Assembly (NCBI GenBank): GCA_030407085.1
Contig: CM059582.1
Span: 86,513,501-86,577,500 of the forward strand
Direction of reading: 5' to 3'
DNA: 64,000 nucleotides
Origin: Trichopria drosophilae
Taxonomy: Eukaryota > Arthropoda > Insecta > Hymenoptera > Diapriidae
Position numbers and translations under genes: made by a program. The number at the start of each line of letters is the position of its first letter. Positions within the stretch are counted from its first letter, which is position 1. Shown here piece after piece: positions 45,171 through 55,900 of the stretch. Below the pieces are notes generated by a model that saw only the letters and a program-made list of their open reading frames with translations, did no database searches and was not told the DNA's origin.

Positions 45171-45184
45171 CTCTGTCCGAGAAA
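45171..45184. repeat. 14-bp target duplication of LINE B (left copy)
   Basis: CTCTGTCCGAGAAA here and again at 46561-46574, flanking the inserted LINE B. Removing 45185-46560 plus one copy rejoins the endonuclease frame of LINE A (AHFTFLGQ to GFSVVDLVWVS). Confidence 0.85.
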
Positions 45185-46560
45185 AAAAAAACAGAAATGC
45201 CCCTCTGGTCTATTTCTTATGGAACTAGACCAACCCACCGTCCACCGCATTTCTGCACACCAGTGATAACAACATAGTTCTTACATCCTTTCGAAGTTAC
45301 GTTAATTGTCTCATTCTTACATAATTGGCATTATGTTTAACACAAAACCAGACCGGGGATCTAGGAAATATGTTGTTGGACCTACAGTTTTAAGTGGAAT
45401 CCGAACCACTATTCATCTCTTGGGCTTCCCGTCTCGTCTATTTCGGTAATTTGCGTGAATCTTCCCATTTCTTTTCTCTAAGTTGGTAGTTTTCTCCACA
45501 CTTTCTTTATCGATATTATTTTTACAGACATTTCAGAGTTTGAGGCTTAGTTTGTTGTTATTCCGATTTCGTTTGGTTTGCTCGAGCCTTCTGTTCTTCG
45601 CTTAATCATACCTTACTTAATCGGATTCAGAGTCGATATAATTGCTGTTTTGCATGTATGCAAGATATGTTTCGTGTTCATCGTTTGATTCCTTCTCTTC
45701 GATGAGTTCTTTAGCCAAGGAGGTAAAAGAGTTCCACATTCTCCTGTCCCTCAGTATCTCTTTTAGGGTTACGGTTTCTATGTTGTGCTGGTTTTTGAAT
45801 CTTTGTCTAAGGTGGTCGTACTTTGGGCAGTCTTCTAGTAGGTGCTTGGCGTTGCCTTCTACGCCGCAGGTGCACTCTACCGTTCCGTTTCCAGTGTCAA
45901 TTTCTATGCCCACCTTATTTTTCCAGCTGTTAAATTTTCCGTGTCCCGTGACGAGCTGTGTTGTCCATCTGTTGGGCTTTATCCAATGATATTTCAACCT
46001 TTCTCTTATTACTGGTAGACAGTCGAACGTGGCTCTCCCTCTCTCCGCTTCTTGCTATTCATCTTGCCATATCTTAATCAACTCTTTTTCGATCTGTTTG
46101 CTAGCCTCTTTTAAGTCCGGGTTTTCATCCGGCTTAAATTCATAAGTACCAATAACGAAGTGACTTCTTTTTCTGAGATGGTATTTGGCAACGTGTCTTT
46201 TTATTTCATGCTCTATTGGAAGTAGTCCAGCAACTACTGCCGTCGTAGAGGTGGTTCTGAAAGATTTAGTGGCTGCAATGAAGGCGTATCTTTGCGCTGC
46301 TCTTATCTTGGCTTTGTCAGCTTTCAGCATTCTGTCCGTCCGACCGGACGCCGCATACGTCGCTATCGGGACGAAAACCCCTCTGTAGATTCTCATCATC
46401 GTCCTGAACCTGTGTCCCCAGTCTCTTTTTGCTACGGCACTTAATGCTCCAAATATGGTTCTCGTTTTGTTCTCAATATGTCTGACGTGACCGTTCACTC
46501 CAAGTCTTTTTTGGAATATTACTCCGAGATATCTGTATTCTTCGGTGGTCTTTAGTCTAA
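45185..46560 (-). mobile_element. LINE B: 5'-truncated R1-like LINE inserted into LINE A
   Basis: 1.38 kb between the 14-bp duplications, minus strand. It carries only the 3' part of the polymerase, so it is a typical 5'-truncated insertion. At its 3' end (plus strand 45181-45191) lies an A-run, which is a T-run in the coding orientation; a poly(A) tail would be expected instead. Confidence 0.8.
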
Positions 46561-46570
46561 CTCTGTCCGA
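45617..46570 (-). pseudogene. LINE B ORF2 C-terminal part
   Basis: Minus-strand frame from 46570 to 46055: KTTEEYRYLGVIFQKRLGVN, the post-polymerase region, then YGA-like ATYAASGRTDRML and SFRTTSTTAVVVAGLLPIE-type sequence, typical of R1-clade elements. After a break at 46055 the frame 45997-45617 gives GHGKFNSWKNKVGI and CTCGVEGNAKHLLEDCPKYD, the C-x-C, H, C zinc motif. Interrupted by a stop/frameshift near 46050. Confidence 0.8.
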
Positions 46571-46574
46571 GAAA
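46561..46574. repeat. 14-bp target duplication of LINE B (right copy)
   Basis: CTCTGTCCGAGAAA, identical to 45171-45184. Confidence 0.85.
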
Positions 46575-47189
46575 TGTAAAGTGAGCGGGGATGTCACTAA
46601 TGCAACGTCCATTTAGAAGGACAAAGTTATTAGAGTACATAAATACGGACAGAAGGGCACCGCGATTGTTGAGCAGTTCATCATGCGATTGTCTCGACAT
46701 ACAGACAGACGAATCTTCAAAAATCTGACCAAAATCGTTATAAGGGTCTGTAATGCCAACTCGACCGTTGAAGTCGCCGCCAAGAACAAACATACATTCG
46801 GGGAACCGATCGTTCAGGGAATCAATTTCTGCTTGGAAGCTCTGTAATTGGGAAGTTAAATAAGAAGTGGGCTGAAATTAAAATGACCCAGAAACTAAAT
46901 TAATCGGAGCATAATTTATATGATAAAATAGCCAATGAGGCGAAACTCACAGCGGAGTACAAGTAAATTTCGAATTTATTAGGGACAAAAGCCCCCCGCT
47001 ACAGCGACCAAAATTATTAGAGCGTACAGCCGGCGAAACGATCCCTGAGTGACCGGTAAGTAGCGTTTCCGAATTTATATCACGATCGGACCAGGTTTCG
47101 CAAAAATTTATAATATTGCACGGAAAAAAACGAAGTGCTACGTATATTAAATAAACTGCGAGCGTTCCAGAATAAAATTTTTGGTACAC
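46575..47189 (-). pseudogene. LINE A ORF2: N-terminal endonuclease half
   Basis: Minus strand. About 47110-46960: NIINFCETWSDRDINSETLL (catalytic Glu region) and CSGGLLSLINSKF. After frame breaks, 46793-46575 has FVLGGDFNGRVGITDPYNDF and NNFVLLNGRCISDIPAHFTF. These are the E and D/N motifs of APE-type endonuclease. The domain continues after LINE B at 45170. Confidence 0.75.
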
Positions 47190-47787
47190 GCTGCGGCCCG
47201 CAAAAGAGACAGACCATTGGTACTGGCAGATATCGCTGAGAGATTACAGTGACGTTGACGGGGGCAGTTACACAATTTTGCCCAGAGGTATCCATGTCCA
47301 CTTCGACCAAAGATGCAGGGAGTCGTTTGCTCGCTGTTCTCGAACCACCCTGGTTGAGTGGCCTGCTAGACGTCGCAAGGGGTCTTCTTTCCCAGGTTGG
47401 GGCACTGCAACCTAACGTATAATCTTGGTCGGACCACTTCTTCCTTACATTGTTGATAGCAATCGCGTTTCCTTTTTTCTTAAAAGAAGCGCCTTTAACT
47501 ACCGCAGCGCGCCGAGCTTCCCTGGCTTTAAAGGCCATGAAACGCTCCTTATCAGTTAAATCAGAATTTATATATATTTTGGTTCCTGAAAGTATTAAAA
47601 ATTTATCTTCCTCCGAGGATAACTCTGCCAAAATAGTTAACGGGTTCTCGCGGCGAACGAAAGTCGGTACGTCGAGAGGTGCTACCACCTTGCGCGAAAC
47701 TAGCGAGCGTACGGTTACCGAAATCAGGCCGAGAGTGGCGACAGAGATATCATATGCGGCATGGACACTAAGCAGCACAGTACTCAC
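47080..47787 (-). pseudogene. LINE A ORF1-like frame running into ORF2
   Basis: 235-codon minus-strand frame. The ORF1 C-terminal half is recognisable by similarity to the two copies downstream: PLTILAELSSEEDKFLILSG, TKIYINSDLTDKERFMAFKA and NNVRKKWSDQDYTL. A low-complexity linker follows, then ILFWNARSLFN, the start of the endonuclease. Here ORF1 and ORF2 read in one frame without the slippery sequence seen in the other copies, either by mutation or because this subfamily fuses them. The upstream part of ORF1 is broken. Confidence 0.6.
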
Positions 47788-48300
47788 GAATGATCATGCG
47801 ATGAACTTGTGGTGGGACGCACACATGTACGGAGCGAACTCACCGAAAAGCAGGCGAGTCTCTCTGTGCTGCGAGGTAACGACTGCCTGGAGAACACACT
47901 ATTCTTTGCTCAATATGTGCAGGAAAACGAGATGCAAGAGGCAGATGAAATGCGACTATGCCTCTCAAATGCAGATGCCGATGTATCGAAGCTGTCAGGC
48001 TATTCTTGACACGGGTAATTCTGCAGTTCCAAATACCAAAAGAAAAAAAAAATAACTTCGGTTTACAGTTCTTCCTTTGAATTTGAAGTGCGGTTGTAGG
48101 TGGTGCTGGTCCGATGATTGGCTCGCGCTTCGAATTTGCCCTCGTGACGTCATCGGAGTGTTCGGGAAACCAGGCGCTCTGTAATTGTCACTTGAACAGT
48201 CGGCAGAGAATGCAAAAACTCACAATACACCGGGTTTATGACTCGGATGCACAACAAACTCCTTAGGAATCCAATCCGAGTCGCTCCGGAGACACATCAC

Positions 48301-50179
48301 TGTAATTTGAACTCCCAAAAAAAAAACAGTTTAAACAAGGAAATTCAGTAGAATTACGGAGCGAAGTAGTACACGTCTACTCTACTTACCGCTCACATCG
48401 AAACCTCTATTGTATGGTTTTTTAACAAAATGAGGGTTAGATTTTCGTAATGTTGAAAAAATAGTATAACATATGAAAAGATAATAAAACAATAACATTT
48501 CGAAAGTATTACTGAAAATTGTTTATACAACTTTATCCAAAAACTCGTATGTTTGTTTTATTAACAAGATGCCCAGCTGAAGACGTCGAAGTGGTAATAC
48601 TTGTCGATGGATGTAATATATTTCAAAATTGTGTATTTCTTTTACAAAATTGTCGGGATTAGTCTTCAACTTAGAAGAACGATATAAAATTACAGCCATC
48701 AGGGGTATTGAATAAGGGATAAAAATAATAAAGGGGAATTTAAAGAGATATGTTTTCTTACACTAAGAAAAGTGTCTTTTACCCAATATTCGAATTCTTA
48801 TACCCCGTAAAAAAGAGTCTTTTACGTATAGAGATGAGAATATTTTTTTGACCTGTAAAAAATATTTTAATATAAAATGATTCTTTAATCGGTAAAAACA
48901 ACGATTTAATAGTTAGATTACTTCTAATGTAATTTGAACTCCCAAAAAAAAACAGTTTAAACAAGGAAATTCAGTAGAATTACGGAGCGAAGTAGTACAC
49001 GTCTACTCTACTTACCGCTCACATCGAAACCTCTATTGTATGGTTTTTTAACAAAATGAGGGTTAGATTTTCGTAATGTTGAAAAAATAGTATAACATAT
49101 GAAAAGATAATAAAACAATAACATTTCGAAAGTATTACTGAAAATTGTTTATACAACTTTATCCAAAAACTCGTATGTTTGTTTTATTAACAAGATGCCC
49201 AGCTGAAGACGTCGAAGTGGTAATACTTGTCGATGGATGTAATATATTTCAAAATTGTGTATTTCTTTTACAAAATTGTCGGGATTAGTCTTCAACTTAG
49301 AAGAACGATATAAAATTACAGCCATCAGGGGTATTGAATAAGGGATAAAAATAATAAAGGGGAATTTAAAGAGATATGTTTTCTTACACTAAGAAAAGTG
49401 TCTTTTACCCAATATTCGAATTCTTATACCCCGTAAAAAAGAGTCTTTTACGTATAGAGATGAGAATATTTTTTTGACCTGTAAAAAATATTTTAATATA
49501 AAATGATTCTTTAATCGGTAAAAACAACGATTTAATAGTTAGATTACTTCTAATGTAATTTGAACTCCCAAAAAAAAACAGTTTAAACAAGGAAATTCAG
49601 TAGAATTACGGAGCGAAGTAGTACACGTCTACTCTACTTACCGCTCACATCGAAACCTCTATTGTATGGTTTTTTAACAAAATGAGGGTTAGATTTTCGT
49701 AATGTTGAAAAAATAGTATAACATATGAAAAGATAATAAAACAATAACATTTCGAAAGTATTACTGAAAATTGTTTATACAACTTTATCCAAAAACTCGT
49801 ATGTTTGTTTTATTAACAAGATGCCCAGCTGAAGACGTCGAAGTGGTAATACTTGTCGATGGATGTAATATATTTCAAAATTGTGTATTTCTTTTACAAA
49901 ATTGTCGGGATTAGTCTTCAACTTAGAAGAACGATATAAAATTACAGCCATCAGGGGTATTGAATAAGGGATAAAAATAATAAAGGGGAATTTAAAGAGA
50001 TATGTTTTCTTACACTAAGAAAAGTGTCTTTTACCCAATATTCGAATTCTTATACCCCGTAAAAAAGAGTCTTTTACGTATAGAGATGAGAATATTTTTT
50101 TGACCTGTAAAAAATATTTTAATATAAAATGATTCTTTAATCGGTAAAAACAACGATTTAATAGTTAGATTACTTCTTC
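48301..50179. repeat. 626-bp tandem repeat, three near-identical copies
   Basis: Units start at 48301, 48928 and 49554 (TGTAATTTGAACTCCCAAAA). The only difference I noticed is one base in the A-run of the first unit. A 61-codon minus-strand frame recurs in each unit and is only a by-product. The third unit continues at 50178 into sequence that completes a MITE whose right half is missing from units 1 and 2. Confidence 0.9.
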
Positions 50180-50243
50180 TGAAAGCATGAAGAAATCGTT
50201 TAAAAGTCAAGGGAATATAACGGGTAAAAGACATTTTTTCAGT
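50010..50243. mobile_element. Small MITE with CACT ends (complete only in the third unit)
   Basis: The left end TACACTAAGAAAAGTGTCTTTT is inverted at about 50222-50247 (GGGTAAAAGACATTTTTTCA then GTGTA). The CACT(A/G) ends flanked by TA suggest a Tc1/mariner-type MITE. Truncated left halves of the same MITE end units 1 and 2 of the tandem array (about 48758-48927 and 49384-49553). Confidence 0.6.
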
Positions 50244-50681
50244 GTATCTTGTTCTAAGTGACAGAAATGACTTAAAGTGTTGTGATTTCTATCTTTTTAC
50301 TTTTACCAAACATAAAGGCAATATATTTCGAAGATGAATTGGTTTACTACAAAGAATTTAATATTTAATATTGACAAATTAATAGCTTTTTATTTACAAA
50401 ATAATTTATTCTCTACAATTCATATTTACCCAATATTCTACTTAAAAAAATTGCACTAGTTACCTTTTATAATTCATAATCCGTTATAAACATGCTGGTT
50501 TCAATACTATTAATTTAAATTATATGAAAACAGTAACCTCTACAGACATACTCGGTACTTTGTATTTGTTCGTATCGATGCATTTTATTGATGAAGGAAA
50601 AGGAACGTATGGTATTCACAGAACAAAAAACTATATTTTCAAGGAAGTATATACATATTGAGTTTTCAAATATTCAAAATT
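50244..50681. other. 3' flank of the P-element-like gene
   Basis: AT-rich, with no feature beyond being downstream of the transposase stop codon on the minus strand. No inverted P-type terminus was recognised. Confidence 0.4.
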
Positions 50682-51488
50682 TCAATTTATAACGAATGGC
50701 GATTTCAATATATATTTTAAATTTACGTATTGTAGAATTTTAGCTGGTTTTTTTGTGTATCGATTTTCTTTTCTTTGCGCCGACTTCATATATTTGCAAT
50801 GTTGTTCCATACGCGATAAAAGACATCTTTGCACTATATACGACACGATATCGGAACTGTGTTCGCTGCATGGAAATTTTAAAATGTTTTCCGCTATAGC
50901 TGCATTCAAGACTTCCTCGAAGACGTTCGATGATTCGCAATATTGTATAAAAAGTCCCTCCAGCTTTTTTATCATAATAAATAAATTAACATTAGGATGT
51001 AGAAAAGGCGATTTTTTGACATCATTCATTGAATTCAAAAGGGTAGCTGCTGGTTGATCACTGTATGATACTGGGGTTTGGAGGGCATTTTTGCATGTTT
51101 CACACGTGACAAATTTCTGTAAATGATTTGAAATGTCTGCAGTGAAACAGTAAATAACGCAATCGTTAACTTCCGGTAAACAATAATTGTGGTCTTCAAA
51201 AATAGCAATGATCCAGTCGTCATGTTGAATAGCATCCGCAATTCTTGTCTTAATTTTTTCGAGAAGAGTAGAGGAATTCGGAGAGTTTGGATTGCTAAAA
51301 ATACTTTTCAAATCAGATAATTCGATTAAAATTTTTCCCTCATCAGAATTAACAATTCTAAAGTTGCCAATTGAGGGGGGACGAATTATAACGCCTAAAT
51401 TGCTCAATATTCGATAAATTTGTAAAAACGTAGGAGTGCTGGGATGATCATCACACCCTCTTACCTGTCGAATTGTACCGAAAAATCT
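50682..51488 (-). CDS. P-element/THAP9-like transposase, terminal exon
   Basis: 269 codons on the minus strand, in phase with the preceding exon. The acceptor is AAATTTCAG. It starts RFFGTIRQVRGCDDHPSTPT, the well-known P-type block directly after the QDALE motif (the preceding exon ends in NQDALE). The C-terminus includes VIYCFTADISNHLQKFVTCE and CKNALQTPVS, the C-x2-C region seen in P-element relatives. The exon itself is open to its stop. It belongs to a gene whose other exons lie at 56792-56997, 57154-57327 and 63793 onward, separated by LINE insertions. Because an upstream exon carries a frameshift, the gene as a whole is probably inactive. Confidence 0.75.
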   Translation of the reverse strand, partial: RFFGTIRQVRGCDDHPSTPTFLQIYRILSNLGVIIRPPSIGNFRIVNSDEGKILIELSDLKSIFSNPNSPNSSTLLEKIKTRIADAIQHDDWIIAIFEDHNYCLPEVNDCVIYCFTADISNHLQKFVTCETCKNALQTPVSYSDQPAATLLNSMNDVKKSPFLHPNVNLFIMIKKLEGLFIQYCESSNVFEEVLNAAIAENILKFPCSEHSSDIVSYIVQRCLLSRMEQHCKYMKSAQRKENRYTKKPAKILQYVNLKYILKSPFVIN

Positions 51489-51937
51489 CTGAAATTTAAA
51501 TTGAGAAGCAATATAAAAATTTTAAGAAATTACATACGCGTTACAGACCTTGTGGAGGGCACTTTTATTTAACCATTGGTCCATATGGCTAAAAGAATCT
51601 CCTAGCCCAAATTGCATGCAATTATAAAAGTACACTTCCGGTAACGATCGGTTGAACACACGTTTGGACTTCGTCCTGTGTTTCTGTCATATATTTCACT
51701 GCCTGAAATTGGTTATGCAGTGTTGAATGTCTTTTTTGTTAATTTATTAAACCGTCCTACAGTGCTGTCTGTTTGTGCAGTAAACGGATTCAGTAGTTTT
51801 TGTGCTGTTTTAAGTTAAATAAGTGCATCTGAACATAACCTTCAAAGTCTCTCGACAGCGGTGCACGCTCCTCACTTGCTTGTGTGTCAGCCTAGACACT
51901 TGTCCGTTCGTGGCAGCACGTTCCGGGCAGGCAATAT

Positions 51938-52990
51938 ATGTTTATGTACGAGGAGGACTTGGCCACGCCTTCCCTCTCTCCTCAGAGAACGCCGCTAAGT
52001 TCGACTGGTCCGGGGGAGGAGTCACCTGCTACAGTACACTCGCTTCCATCAAGAGTAGGGCGGCCCTCGTCAGCGACAAAATGGCTTGCCTATAGAGATC
52101 CGCACGTCAAGCCTATCTCTGAATTTTTCACCCGTATGAAACGTGTTTGCTCGCCCGAAACTTCTCCATCGGCTGTTTCGGATAATCTAATGTCAAAAAG
52201 GCACTGCACTACCACAGTCTCATTCAAGGAGCCAGTTTTAAATATTGATCGTCGGGACTCCGATATGGACAAGCAATTTAAAGAGCTGCACGACTCGATT
52301 ATCCAAGCCTTGTCTAAGAAAATCGACGACAAAGTTGATACAGCCACAAAAACAAATTTGGAGGCTATTTCGGATCTCAGGGTAGAGGTTTTAAGTGAAG
52401 TCGCCTCCCTAAAAAACAAACTGGCTGAAAAAGACTCAGAGATTCTCCACTTAAAATCGGAATTGGAAAAACAAAATAAGCTCCTCATAAAGAAAAATAT
52501 TAAGATTAGAGGGCTAAAAGTCTCTGGCGACCCAACAGCGTGTGTTGAAAAATTCTTGGAGGATGTTTTCGATATCTCGAATGTCGTAGACACAGTATTT
52601 CAAATACGGAAAGAGCCTCCTATTCTTATTGTAGAATTGCTTACTTTCCGTTCGAAGCACCACATTATGTCTCTCAAGAAGCAGCGTCTTGCTGGTAAAA
52701 ATATTTATATTGACGCTGATCAAACGGCCAGGGACCGCCGCATCGACTTCCACGCCAGACAATTGTTTAAAAAAGCTAAAGCTGATGGCAAATCTGCTGA
52801 AAGGAAGCTGCATAGGGTGCGTATTGAGGGGGTTTGGTATGGCTGGTCGGACGACGAGAATTCCTTCGTACCGGAAGTGCCATTAACAACCAATGGAATG
52901 GAGGTGGGTCCGTCTTCTTCCCTACCGATCGCATCAGCTTCCAGTCTGCCACTTCCTCGCAATACTTCTGTGCACCAAAAAAACGCATAG
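51938..52990 (+). CDS. LINE copy 1 ORF1 protein (RNA-binding/coiled coil)
   Basis: 350-codon frame. An internal ATG at 52136 (MKRVCSPETSPSAVSDN) is conserved as the start in copy 2, so the protein may begin there. From residue ~105 there is a heptad-rich coiled coil (KELHDSIIQALSKKIDD to EILHLKSELEKQNKLL). A globular part follows (KNIKIRGLKVSGDPTACVEK, ILIVELLTFRSKH, GKNIYIDADQTARDRRID), resembling an RNA-recognition/C-terminal domain of LINE ORF1 proteins. There is no zinc knuckle. The frame ends CAA AAA AAC GCA TAG, a -1 slippery heptamer just before the stop. Confidence 0.8.
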   Translation: MFMYEEDLATPSLSPQRTPLSSTGPGEESPATVHSLPSRVGRPSSATKWLAYRDPHVKPISEFFTRMKRVCSPETSPSAVSDNLMSKRHCTTTVSFKEPVLNIDRRDSDMDKQFKELHDSIIQALSKKIDDKVDTATKTNLEAISDLRVEVLSEVASLKNKLAEKDSEILHLKSELEKQNKLLIKKNIKIRGLKVSGDPTACVEKFLEDVFDISNVVDTVFQIRKEPPILIVELLTFRSKHHIMSLKKQRLAGKNIYIDADQTARDRRIDFHARQLFKKAKADGKSAERKLHRVRIEGVWYGWSDDENSFVPEVPLTTNGMEVGPSSSLPIASASSLPLPRNTSVHQKNA

Positions 52991-55900
52991 ACCCAGCCCC
53001 GTCGTCCAGCTTCAGGGGCTGCAAGCCACTCCAACACGCCATTAGCCATCGCTTGGGACCTCGCTCGCTCTTCATGGACACTAAATCACAGCGTTCTCTA
53101 CCCACCGAGGCTTCTCTTTCTCAGCAAGATTCAACGTTGTCTCTAGCGTTTTGGAATATTCATGGCCCGCATAATTTTTCAATGGCAACCAAGATCCAGC
53201 CTGATCGGATCATGAATTTTTCTGAGACCTGGTGTACTGAGCCAACTACTCCATCTGAGATTTATGGTTCAGTGAACTTCTTCGTTCCAGCTACACGGGA
53301 AGGTTCAAGAGGCAGATATTCCGGCGGTTTGTCAACATTTGTACCATCGTCGGGTTCACCAGTGCTGATTGAATCCTCCCCCCATTGGATTTTTATACTA
53401 GTTAATTCTCACCCGTTTCCATTAATTCAAGGTTCGTTCTATTTTCAACCTAATTCAGATCTTCCATTGTTGTTAAATTCTCTTCAGTCAGTCCTTGACT
53501 CACTTTTAATTAAATTTCCGGACAGTATGTTTATTTTAGGGGGTGATTTCAATTCATGGACTGGTGACCTTGACCTTGAACGCGATTTTCCGAATTTGTT
53601 TGAGGAGACTCAACTCGAGATTATTAGAAAAACATGCGATGAAAGAATTAATTCTCGGGGTAAATATTTATACGATTTTATGTTTGAAAATAACTATGTT
53701 CTTTTAAATGGTCGTTCGCTCAGCGACTCACCCGCTCAGTTTACCTTTTTGGATTGTAAGGGACGAAGCATTGTCGATTTGGTCTGGGTCTCTGCCGCCC
53801 ACTTGTACATTGTTAGAGATTTTTTTATAGATCATGATGGTGGAGGCTCGGACCACTTTCCGGCAGTCGTTTCGCTTTCCTTAACACTATGTAACTCGCC
53901 CTCTTTTTCGCGTTCGTCAAGTACTGCACCGTTCAGATTTAAAGCGTCGTGGTCCCTTGAGGGTGAGTCTCGACTTGTTAAGCGCATGAGTGAACGCAAC
54001 CCGTATGAATTATTTTATGACTATGATGCGCAAAGCCCGTCATTTGATGCCTTCTGTTCCGGTTTACTAGGCATTCTCATGCAAGAGGGTTTAGTAACCT
54101 TAGTCACTTCGTCTGAGAAGAAAAGTAGCTTAAGACGTGCTGTACCGCAGTGGTATGATTCGTCCTGTAGGTCTGCCAGAAAAGCTATGAACAGAGCCCG
54201 TCATCTCCTGCGGTTGAACGGTCATGGGAGGCCCTTTGAAGTTTCCTATCTTGCCGCAAAGAAGGAATTTAAACAGGCAACAGTTGTTGCAAAAAGGCTT
54301 CACTCCTCACGACTGGCTGACGCCTTCGCGAGAGTGAGGGACTCCAAGGGTTTCTGGTCCACGGTTCGGAGGCATAGGCGGTCTACTTTGTGTAGTTCGG
54401 CTGTGTCTCTTGAGGCCTGGGGCGGGCACTTGGGGCTCCTCTATCCTCCGAAGCCATCATTGCATTTGACATTCTATGGGACTTTTGACAGGGATCTTGA
54501 TGGCTTAGTTTTCCCGCGAGAGTTGATGGAGAGCATGAAGAGACTAAAGTCTGGCAAAGCAGTTGGTCCGGACGGTATTCCGGCTGAAACTTGGAAGCTT
54601 CTCTCCGGAGAGTGGTTCTCTTATGTCCTAGACCTTTTTAATTTGATCCTGTCAACTGAGCTGCCTCCAGAGGGGCTGATGCGGGCTAATCTCTTCATGC
54701 TCTTTAAAAAGGGTGATCGAACTCTTCCCGAAAACTACCGTGCGATAGCCATTACCAACGCCTTAACGAAGCTCTTTACGCAGGTGCTTGCGGCGAGATT
54801 GGAGAACTGGCTCCAACATCGAGATATACTTCCGGATGAGCAAGCCGGATTTAGAAGAGGACGCTCTGCTGAAGACAATATTTTTACGCTAAATGCAGCA
54901 GTCCAGATACAACTTAGGAAAAAAGCCTCGAAGTGCTATGTCCTTTTTGTCGACTTCCGCAGGGCGTTCGATTCTATTCCTCACAACAAACTCTGGCTCA
55001 AGCTATATAAATTGGGGGTTAGTGCCAAAATGGTCAGGTTGCTTAAGGCCTTTTATGAGTCAGCTAAATCGGCTGTTGTCTGTGATGCCGGTACAACTGA
55101 GCCTGTTAGGGTGAGTGCGGGTGTTCTACAGGGAGAAATTTTGAGCCCTCTGCTTTTCATTTTTTATATTTCCGATATTGTGTCTTATTTCCGTGAACAA
55201 GGCTTGAGGGGCATTGACTTTACGTCAATTTATGACCTTATGATGCTCCTTTTCGCTGATGACCTGACGATATTCGCCTACTCTCCTGCTGATCTAAGAG
55301 CCAAATTAAAAGTGCTTGAGTCCTATTGTAATTTGAATGGCCTGGATGTTAACCTTGACAAAACGAAAATACTAGTTTTCAGAAGGGGCGGCCCTTTGGA
55401 CGCTTCTTCTAGAAGCTTCTTCTACGGCAATCAGCAGGTCGAGGTGGCGTCTACGTACCCTTACCTGGGTACAATTGTTTCGTCATCAGCGAGCGGGCTG
55501 AAGGCAACTGAGAACGCTATGGCCAAGACCCGCCAAGCAACGGCGTCTATCTTGTCCATAATGGCCTCAGGAAGATGTGACTCTAGCAGTGCCGCCCTTA
55601 AATTGTATGGAGCCGCTATAATATCAACTCTCCTTTATGCTGCTCCCTGTTGGGCCCTCGGCCACCTCGATCTATTGGAATCAGTGCAGGTCGAATTTTT
55701 TAAGAAATGGCTCAAGCTTCCAAAATCGACCCCGGCATACCTGTTACGCCTTGAGCTGGGACTTTATCCAATTTCGGTTGAAATTATACGTCGTGCTTTA
55801 ATTTTAGTCATCAAATATATGCGCCAAGCCTCCACCAGTTTGGCGCGCCTCGGCCTATTTAGGCTCCTTGAGCTTAATATGGGTAACTCGGATGTATCTC

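Larger units (their letters stand above)
42226..48300 (-). mobile_element. LINE copy A (minus strand), split by a second LINE
   Basis: A nearly full-length non-LTR element related to the two copies at 51.6-62.75 kb. Reading on the minus strand: 5' region (48300-47790), an ORF1-like frame, an endonuclease, a reverse transcriptase and a C-terminal zinc region, then a tail with TACTATTACTACTAC near 42235. LINE B interrupts the endonuclease between 45185 and 46560. Several stops and frameshifts are present. The 5' end abuts the 626-bp tandem array at 48301. Confidence 0.8.

Noticed and set aside
48301..50179. Tandem units considered as a gene family or CRISPR-like array
   Set aside because: Units are 626 bp with no short spacers, and the 61-codon frame is identical by duplication; this is a eukaryotic tandem duplication.
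51630..51650. Clear target duplication for LINE copy 1
   Set aside because: Only a 6-bp ATAAAA match near both ends was found, in AT-rich sequence; not convincing compared with the 14-bp duplication of copy 2.
53000..53030. Possible pseudoknot between the frameshift loop and downstream sequence
   Set aside because: In copy 1 a GCTT/AAGC pairing is possible, but copy 2 has no equal partner, so only the stem-loop is claimed.
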